Part shown: positions 15,988 through 22,095 of the stretch, one piece after another
Layout of the letters: the number at the start of each line of letters is the position of its first letter
Numbering within the stretch: the stretch's first letter is position 1
Assembly: GCF_965655635.1 (NCBI RefSeq)
Contig: NZ_CBFHHE010000031.1
Location: 1-22,095 of the forward strand
DNA: 22,095 bases
Source of the DNA: Nereida sp965655635
GTDB taxonomy: Bacteria > Pseudomonadota > Alphaproteobacteria > Rhodobacterales > Rhodobacteraceae
Direction: 5' to 3'
Made by a program: the position numbers and the translations under genes
The notes under the pieces: generated by a model
The model's database searches: none
What the model saw: the letters and a program-made list of their open reading frames with translations, nothing else
What the model was told of the DNA's origin: nothing

Positions 15988-18336
15988 ATGCGGCATTGGT
16001 CTTTAGGACGTCAAATTATGGGGGGCATGATTGTCCTACAAATTTTGGCATTCGCAGTCTTTAGTTTTGGTATTTTCAAGACAGAGCATCAGGGGGACGA
16101 ACAGGACCGCTATTTTCAGCTAACTGACCAATTATCTCGGGTTGATGCGCTTAGCTTCAAATATACTGCCGTTGACGCGTCCCTGCGCACCTACAACGCC
16201 TCACCTTCCATAGGCACGCTAGAGCAACTGGTTGCCCAGCTTGACACCACTCAGACCGAAGTGGGAATCCTACAACAAACACTCGGCTCGGCATCAAACA
16301 TTACCGGTAAGCTGGCTGAACTGAATACGACATTAAACGCGTTCGACACTGATGTTGTCGCACTGAAACAAGCCCAAACTAAATTCAAAGAAGCTGACAC
16401 GTCGCTACGCGACATTGGGGACGAACAAATCAAGCAAACAAAGGCCGTTATCGAGGCAGCTTACGCAATTGGTGACAGCTTTTCCGCATACCGTGGTAAC
16501 TTGGCGCTCATTGATGCCATGAAGGCGCAAACCTTCGTGCGTGACTTTCTCGCGACCGGCAATCCTGAACTGCTTGAAGACGCCCGCGCATTGCTCGCGA
16601 CTTCTACTGATAATGTCTCTCAAATTATCCAACGGACCCAAAACAAGCCTTATCAAGTATTCGCAATTGAAGTCGAAAAGCTGCTCAGCGGCTATGTCAC
16701 AGTGATTGATCAACTAACCGCGTCTCGCACGGAGCGACGCAGCCTTTACACGACAATCGATAGTCATAACATCATCGCGAGTAGTATACTTGCTCAACTT
16801 ATACAACAGAGCGCAAAAGCTGATACGACCAACCGGGCCGAGCTTCCAGCCGAAAAGAACAGTTCAGTCCTTACGTTCGCCATCGCCTCCGGCGCTGTGC
16901 TTCTGTTCGGGCTGATATCTTCGGCAGCTTTCGTGGCCAACTTGCGGCGCGACATCTCAAGCTCAATTTCAGAAATGATGGCCGTAGCAAACGGTGATTT
17001 CGACCTAGAGGTCAGCGGGTTAGACCGCAAAAACGAGCTTGGTCAGATCGCCCGCGCATTGGATGTTCTGCGTAAAGAAGGGGCGCGCGCCAAGGAACTG
17101 ACACTCCAGAATACAAAAGAAGCCAACAAGCGGATCGAGCTTGAGCAAGCAAATGCCCAGCAACGTGAAGCGAAACTCAAGAAAGAACGCTAACAGCGAG
17201 AAAAAGAGGCGAAGCGAATAGCCGTTGAAAATGCTGAAATGGTCAGGTTGCGCGCCGACATCGCGAATGTGGTGGATGCTGCGTCAGACGGCGACTTCAC
17301 AAAACGGATCGTATCCAAGTTTGAAGACCGTGATTTGCAAAACGTAGCCGCCTCCATCAATGCGCTGGTCGCTCAAGTTGAAGACGGACTACAAACTACG
17401 GGCCTTGTCATGGAGCGTTTGGCATTAGGTGACGTAGGGGCGCGTATGGAGGGTACTTTCCACGGTGCTTTTGCAAGGCTGCAAGAAACCGTAAACGAAA
17501 CGGTACAGTCGCTCGCCCAATTGGTGAGCACCATTCAAACAGACTGCTCACAGCTTGACCACCAGTCCGCCGATATGACGCTTAGCTCAAACGACATGGC
17601 TAAACGCGCTGAACAGCAGGCAAGTGCTCTGGAAGAAACCACAGCTGCCATGCTGCAGATCAAAGACCGCGTTGACCAATCCACAAAAACACTTGGTGAC
17701 ATCAGCCGATTTGCAGATACCACCTCTATGGAGGCCGAAAACGCCAGTAACGTCGTTTCGAAAGCTGTAGATGCGATGAGGGACATTGAAACCTCATCTG
17801 GTGAAATAAGTAAAATTGTTGGCGTGATCGATGAAATCGCGCTTCAAACAAACCTTCTTGCACTCAATGCGTCGGTTGAGGCCGCCCGCGCCGGCGAAGC
17901 GGGCAAAGGTTTCTCTGTAGTCGCAACAGAAGTGCGTGCGCTGGCACAGCGCTCGGCCAATGCCTCTAGCGATATCAGAACGCTGATCGAAACGAACGTC
18001 AGCGATGTAACAAAAGGTGCCGCCTTAGTAGGCAACACGGGTGACGCGCTGACCAATATTTTGGCCCAAGTTCAGAAAATGTCCGCAAATCTTGGCGATT
18101 TGCGTGAAGGTAGTGAAGTGCAAGTGGATGGCCTTACCGAAATTTCGACTGCCCTTGAAGCGTTAGACAAACTCACGCAGCATAACGCCAATATTGCACT
18201 CACGGGACGCGAAACTGCGCAGAACCTAAAATCGCAAGTGGCCAACATCCAAGGCGCAATTTCCGTCTTCCAACACAGCGACCCAAGCACAAGCGGAGGA
18301 GGCGCATCTGCCTATGCGGATGCGGGCGCGGCCTAA
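15988..18336 (+). pseudogene. Methyl-accepting chemotaxis protein, interrupted by an in-frame stop
   Basis: A chemoreceptor gene of 782 sense codons split by one TAA (17191-17193, codon 402) with the frame kept on both sides. N-terminal part (15988-17193): short cytoplasmic start, membrane helix at about 11-30, a long helical periplasmic sensor (about 31-293), second membrane helix (294-318), then a HAMP region (about 319-370) and charged coiled coil. After the stop: more coiled coil, a second HAMP-like region, and the signalling domain with the hairpin tip EIALQTNLLALNASVEAARA and GEAGKGFSVVATEVRALAQR, which binds CheW/CheA in intact receptors. There is no C-terminal CheR-tethering pentapeptide. 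The C-terminal half could start at the ATG at 17239 (to 18336, 365 residues) but lacks a good ribosome binding site. The N-terminal ATG at 15988 is preferred over a GTG at 15976. Either a recent nonsense mutation, a sequencing error, or readthrough. Confidence 0.85.
17191..17193 (+). other. In-frame TAA interrupting the chemoreceptor gene
   Basis: The local codons are GAA CGC TAA CAG CGA GAA within a Gln/Glu/Lys-rich coiled coil, so a single C-to-T change of a CAA glutamine codon would explain it. The next bases, CAG CGA, happen to match the CAR-NBA context described for leaky stop codons in other systems. Confidence 0.9.
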
Positions 18337-18430
18337 CGGGAGTATTTTAGCCCTAGCCCTTGCCGAGACTTGGATTATGTTGCACCCAACGACGCAACAA
18401 CATGACAAGACGTAGGTAGGACCCTTTCAG

Positions 18431-19417
18431 ATGGCTGACGGAATGATCGATATTGAAGCTACGCCCACCAAACCAATTTCGGTTCGTGAAACATTTGGTA
18501 TCGACGTGGATATGGTGGTTCACGGGTTTGAAGAAGCCTCTGACCGCGTGCCGGAATTGGACCCTACGTACAAATTTGATCACGATACAACTTTGGCAAT
18601 CCTCGCGGGGTTCGAACATAACCGCCGTGTGATGATTCAGGGCTATCATGGCACTGGCAAATCAACCCATATCGAGCAAGTTGCGGCGCGCCTGAATTGG
18701 CCCTCTGTGAGGGTGAACCTCGACAGCCACATCAGCCGAATTGATCTGATTGGTAAAGACGCGATTAAGTTGCGTGACGGCAAGCAGGTCACTGATTTCC
18801 AAGAGGGCATTCTGCCTTGGGCCCTTCGCACGCCAACTGCAATTGTTTTTGATGAATATGACGCCGGTCGTGCAGACGTAATGTTCGTTATCCAGCGGGT
18901 GTTGGAGGTAGACGGCAAGCTTACACTGCTCGACCAAAACAAAGTGATCACACCGCACCCGTATTTTCGTATCTTTGCAACAGCCAACACCGTAGGTTTG
19001 GGCGATACAACGGGACTGTATCACGGCACGCAGCAGATCAACCAAGGTCAAATGGACCGCTGGTCACTCGTCTCAACGTTGAATTACTTATCTGTTGAAA
19101 AAGAAGCTGCGATTGTTCTTGCCAAATCGCCTTACTACGACACCGATCACGGACGCAAAACACTTCAACAAATGGTGCAGGTTGCAGACCTTTCGCGTAC
19201 GGCGTTTATGAACGGTGACCTCTCAACAGTTATGTCCCCGCGCACAGTCATTGCTTGGGCACAAAACGCTGAGATTTTTGGTAACGTTGGCTATGCTTTC
19301 CGACTGTCGTTCTTGAACAAATGTGACGAGCTCGAACGCCAGACAGTCGCCGAATTCTACCAACGCTGCTTTGACGAAGAGCTTCCTGAAAGTGCTGCGA
19401 ACGCCAGCGTGGGTTAA
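18431..19417 (+). CDS. cobS: Cobaltochelatase subunit CobS
   Basis: The AAA+ ATPase subunit of the aerobic cobaltochelatase CobNST, which inserts Co2+ into hydrogenobyrinic acid a,c-diamide in vitamin B12 synthesis. The 328 residues match the family. The P-loop is GYHGTGKST (71-79), the Walker B motif is AIVFDEYD (137-144), and the sensor-like stretch YFRIFATANTVGLGDTTGLY follows. The N-terminal TPTKPISVRETFGIDVDM is typical of CobS. The ATG at 18431 has TAGGTAGGA about 8-10 bases upstream. cobT follows after 112 bases with a hairpin in the gap. The catalytic subunit gene cobN is not in the window. Upstream lies the broken chemoreceptor gene; in related genomes the J-domain gene is usually the direct neighbour. 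Confidence 0.97.
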   Translation: MADGMIDIEATPTKPISVRETFGIDVDMVVHGFEEASDRVPELDPTYKFDHDTTLAILAGFEHNRRVMIQGYHGTGKSTHIEQVAARLNWPSVRVNLDSHISRIDLIGKDAIKLRDGKQVTDFQEGILPWALRTPTAIVFDEYDAGRADVMFVIQRVLEVDGKLTLLDQNKVITPHPYFRIFATANTVGLGDTTGLYHGTQQINQGQMDRWSLVSTLNYLSVEKEAAIVLAKSPYYDTDHGRKTLQQMVQVADLSRTAFMNGDLSTVMSPRTVIAWAQNAEIFGNVGYAFRLSFLNKCDELERQTVAEFYQRCFDEELPESAANASVG

Positions 19418-19443
19418 GGAAAAGGGCTGACCATCGGCCAACA

Positions 19444-19462
19444 GGCGTCCCAATGGGACGCC
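19444..19462 (+). repeat. Perfect hairpin between cobS and cobT
   Basis: GGCGTCCC (19444-19451), loop AAT, GGGACGCC (19455-19462): an 8-base GC-rich stem, 27 bases after the cobS stop and 67 bases before the cobT start. No T-run follows, so it is not a standard terminator. It could protect the cobS message end or lower cobT relative to cobS. Confidence 0.55.
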
Positions 19463-19529
19463 GCCAACACCCAAATTGTTGCTCAATATTTCGATTGTGC
19501 CCTACGCCAATCGCACTAGGTTGCTGATC

Positions 19530-21410
19530 ATGACGAAAAACAATGACAACCCCGCGGATCCGTTCAAAAAGGCACTAGCCGAGGCCACAAAAGTAATGGC
19601 GAACGACCCGGAGTTGTCCGTCAGTTTTTCGGTCGACCAGCCAGGGGCAACAAACGAAACGATCCGTCTTCCGCAAATCAGCCGTCGCATGACACGCGAT
19701 GAGGTACTGCTGGCGCGTGGCACTGCAGATGCTTTGGCACTTCGCCATAAGTTTCACGATCCATCAACCCACAACCGTTACGTTCCAGATGGACAGATGG
19801 CCCGCGATATTTACGAGGCTATGGAAACGGCTCGGATTGAAGCTGTCGGCGCCGAGTACATGCCAGGCACCGCTTCGAATATCGATGTGAAAATTACCAA
19901 TGACGCGCTGCGCAAAGGCTATGATCAGATCAAAGAACCTGCAGAAGCTCCCCTGGCGGTTGCTGCGGGCTACCTGATCCGACATCTCGCGACGGGTCGC
20001 CCACTTCCTGCGGGCGCACAAAATGTTATGGAGCTTTGGCGTGGCTTTATCGAGGACCGCGCAGGTGGCACTCTCGGAAATCTGTCAGACATGCTCCAAG
20101 ATCAGCAAAGTTTCTCGAAGTTTGCACGTCAGATTATTGATGACTTGGGCTACGGCGATCAGCTTGGTGATGATCCTGACGACTTTGAAGATGACGAAGC
20201 AGACGACAGCGACGGCGCATCTGAAGACCCCCAAGAGCCTGATAGCACCGGCTCGGATGATGACACTGGTGAGGAGGAAGCCGAAGCCAACCCTGAGCAA
20301 AGCCAAGAACAGCAACAAGACGCTGCGCAGTCATCGGTTCAACTTGATGACGCTGCTGACCAAGACATGGGCGAAGAGACAGAGATGCCCGAAGGCGAAG
20401 CCCCTACTGAGCCGCCGTCGCCTCAGCCCATCTCTGATGCAGACCCCCTCTATGAGGCTTGGTCGACAGAACACGACGAAGAAATTCGTGCCGAAGATCT
20501 TGCCGAGCCTGCCGAGTTGGAAAGACTGCGCGCTTATCTTGACCAACAGCTTGACCCTTTGAAGGGCGCGGTTTCGCGCCTTGCGAACAAGCTTCAGCGC
20601 CGCCTTCAAGCACAGCAAAACCGAAGCTGGGAATTTGATCTTGAAGAAGGCACTTTGGATGCGGGCCGCTTGGCACGCGTGATTGCGAACCCGACCACCC
20701 CGCTTTCATTCAAAGTTGAGAAGGACACCGAGTTCCGCGACACGGTCGTAACACTACTTCTCGACAACTCTGGCTCAATGCGCGGCCGGCCCATTTCAAT
20801 TGCAGCAATTTGTGCGGATGTCATGGCGCGAACGCTTGAGCGTTGTCAGGTTAAAGTGGAAATTCTCGGGTTCACGACGCGGGCGTGGAAAGGCGGGCTT
20901 TGCCGTGAAAACTGGCTCGCGGATGGGCGTCCACAGCAGCCAGGCCGCCTAAACGATTTGCGCCACATCATTTATAAATCGGCTGATTCACCATGGCGCC
21001 GAGCGCGTCCTAACCTTGGCCTCATGATGAAAGAAGGCTTGCTGAAAGAGAACATTGATGGCGAGGCGCTTGAGTGGGCGCATCGGCGCATGATCTCAAG
21101 ACCAGAAGCACGCAAAGTATTGATGGTGATTTCAGACGGCGCGCCCGTTGATGATGCGACCTTGTCCGTCAACCCAGCCAACTATCTTGAGAAACACTTA
21201 CGCGACGTGATTGCTATGGTTGAAAAACGCAAGGCAGTTGAACTGGTTGCGATTGGTATTGGGCACGATGTGACCCGCTATTACGATCGCGCGGTCACGA
21301 TCACGGACGTTGAACAACTGGCTGGCGCGATGACCGAACAACTGGCTTCGCTGTTTGACACGGACCCACGCGCACGCGCCAAAGCACTGGGAATGAGGAA
21401 AGCCGGATAA
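19530..21410 (+). CDS. cobT: Cobaltochelatase subunit CobT
   Basis: The second accessory subunit of CobNST; with CobS it forms a two-ring ATPase-type complex that drives CobN. The 626-residue protein has a conserved N-terminal helical part (about 1-205, PFKKALAEATKVMANDPELS), then a very acidic, low-complexity linker (about 207-300: runs of Asp, Glu, Gln, Ser), a conserved middle segment (PLYEAWSTEHDEEIRAEDLA), and a C-terminal VWA domain (about 405-626) with the metal-binding motif DNSGS at 412-416. This arrangement is normal for CobT. The start is the ATG at 19530 (protein begins MTKNNDNPADPFKKAL); the in-frame ATG at 19476 adds a hydrophobic leader unlike the family. The stop overlaps the next gene by one base (TAATG), so translation of the two is likely coupled. 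Confidence 0.96.
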   Translation: MTKNNDNPADPFKKALAEATKVMANDPELSVSFSVDQPGATNETIRLPQISRRMTRDEVLLARGTADALALRHKFHDPSTHNRYVPDGQMARDIYEAMETARIEAVGAEYMPGTASNIDVKITNDALRKGYDQIKEPAEAPLAVAAGYLIRHLATGRPLPAGAQNVMELWRGFIEDRAGGTLGNLSDMLQDQQSFSKFARQIIDDLGYGDQLGDDPDDFEDDEADDSDGASEDPQEPDSTGSDDDTGEEEAEANPEQSQEQQQDAAQSSVQLDDAADQDMGEETEMPEGEAPTEPPSPQPISDADPLYEAWSTEHDEEIRAEDLAEPAELERLRAYLDQQLDPLKGAVSRLANKLQRRLQAQQNRSWEFDLEEGTLDAGRLARVIANPTTPLSFKVEKDTEFRDTVVTLLLDNSGSMRGRPISIAAICADVMARTLERCQVKVEILGFTTRAWKGGLCRENWLADGRPQQPGRLNDLRHIIYKSADSPWRRARPNLGLMMKEGLLKENIDGEALEWAHRRMISRPEARKVLMVISDGAPVDDATLSVNPANYLEKHLRDVIAMVEKRKAVELVAIGIGHDVTRYYDRAVTITDVEQLAGAMTEQLASLFDTDPRARAKALGMRKAG

Positions 21411-22095
21411 TGCATCAAGCTTTTGTAACGCGCACACGCCCCCAAGACGGACCGCCACGATTGGCCGCACTCCGGAGTGAAATGCAGCGCGCAAAGGTGG
21501 ACGCTTTCCTTGTGCCACGCGCCGACGCCCATCAAGGCGAATACGTAAATGATCACGATGCACGGCTCAGCTGGCTAACAAGTTTCACAGGCTCTGCGGG
21601 TGAATGTATTGTAACCGCGACTTCAGCCACGATGTTGGTTGATGGGCGCTACACGTTACAAGCGCGCACCCAATGCGCCGATGACTTTAAGGTGATCCTG
21701 AGCACCGAAACGCCCCGCCATGAATGGCTGCGCGACACGCTCAAGAGCGGCAATACGGTTGCCTATGATCCTTGGCTGCACACCGCCGGCGAGATTGAAG
21801 CGCTAATCAAATCCTTGGACGGATCGGGCATTGCGTTGCGCGCGACCGAGAACCTGATCGACAATATCTGGGCGGACCAACCTGACAGGCCGCAGGGTCA
21901 AGTTATCGCCTACCCCGAAGATCTTGCCGGCAAAACATCCCGTGAAAAATGTCGTGCCTTGGCGGCTGAGTTATCAAGAGCGGGTCGCAGCGCTGCGGTA
22001 CTAACGCTCCCAGATAGCATTTGTTGGCTTTTGAACATTCGCGGCAGCGACATTCCCCGCAACCCTATTGTCCAAGCCTTTGCTATTTTGCATGC
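21410..22095 (+). CDS. Aminopeptidase P family protein (Xaa-Pro aminopeptidase), partial
   Basis: The first 228 codons of an M24B-type peptidase; the C-terminal pita-bread catalytic domain with the metal ligands is outside the window, so activity cannot be judged. The creatinase-like N-terminal domain is plain: RLAALRSEMQRAKVDAFLVP, DAHQGEYVNDHDARLSWLTS, FTGSAGECIV, then MLVDGRYTLQARTQC, as in the eukaryotic-type three-domain aminopeptidase P. Near the window end DSICWLLNIRGSDIPRNPIV is the usual start of the second domain. These enzymes remove an N-terminal residue that precedes proline and act in the cytoplasm. The ATG shares its A with the last base of the cobT TAA, so it is probably read from the cobS-cobT transcript, though no functional tie with B12 synthesis is evident. 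Confidence 0.92.
   Translation, partial: MHQAFVTRTRPQDGPPRLAALRSEMQRAKVDAFLVPRADAHQGEYVNDHDARLSWLTSFTGSAGECIVTATSATMLVDGRYTLQARTQCADDFKVILSTETPRHEWLRDTLKSGNTVAYDPWLHTAGEIEALIKSLDGSGIALRATENLIDNIWADQPDRPQGQVIAYPEDLAGKTSREKCRALAAELSRAGRSAAVLTLPDSICWLLNIRGSDIPRNPIVQAFAILH

Noticed and set aside
19476..19529. Upstream start for cobT
   Set aside because: It adds a hydrophobic stretch unlike CobT N-termini, and family similarity begins at the ATG at 19530.
20150..20430. Low-complexity acidic region in cobT as a sign of repeat expansion or a misread gene
   Set aside because: A long Asp/Glu/Gln-rich linker before the VWA domain is normal for CobT.
1..22095. Defence system, prophage, integron, CRISPR or biosynthetic island
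   Set aside because: No spaced direct repeats, integrase, transposase, toxin-antitoxin pair or biosynthetic modules were seen; apart from the chemoreceptor the genes are common chromosomal families.

Overview
The window looks like ordinary chromosomal DNA from an alphaproteobacterium, most likely of the Rhodobacterales (Roseobacter group). Moderate GC, dense short-gap gene packing, the aerobic cobaltochelatase pair cobS/cobT, the bolA / J-domain gene / cobS neighbourhood, DUF3422 and a fused PntA point that way. This is an inference from gene content; no rRNA or marker tree was available. I saw no tRNA, rRNA, CRISPR array, insertion sequence or phage gene.

Layout. 1-974 (-): N-terminal part of a DUF3422 protein. 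1122-4200 (-): transhydrogenase operon pntA-pntB, closed by a clear intrinsic terminator. 4409-4858 (+): a GNAT acetyltransferase, converging on a gamma-glutamyl-GABA-hydrolase-like amidotransferase (4862-5614, -). 5750-8357 (-): malate synthase G followed by glcG, a partial glycolate/glyoxylate cluster. 8459-10136 (-): a photolyase/cryptochrome gene followed after one base by a 54-codon DUF2256 zinc-ribbon gene. 10284-12893 (+): aminopeptidase N, divergent from the photolyase across a region with a perfect inverted repeat. 13047-14919 (+): gatB and a DUF4177 gene, whose stop abuts the stop of bolA (14920-15180, -). 15268-15897 (+): a J-domain protein. 15988-18336 (+): a methyl-accepting chemotaxis protein gene broken by one in-frame TAA. 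18431-21410 (+): cobS and cobT. 21410-22095 (+): the start of an aminopeptidase P family gene, cut by the window edge.

Functionally the window mixes redox balance (proton-translocating transhydrogenase, which makes NADPH), C2 assimilation (glyoxylate plus acetyl-CoA to malate), UV repair or light sensing, protein and peptide turnover (PepN, aminopeptidase P), tRNA-dependent amidation (GatB), Fe-S/stress (BolA), and cobalt insertion for vitamin B12 (CobS/CobT).

I did not find a convincing new multi-gene system. The points most worth a second look are the chemoreceptor gene sitting between the J-domain gene and cobS and carrying a single nonsense codon between its two HAMP regions, and the tiny DUF2256 gene tightly linked to a photolyase with a non-canonical residue at one Trp-triad position.
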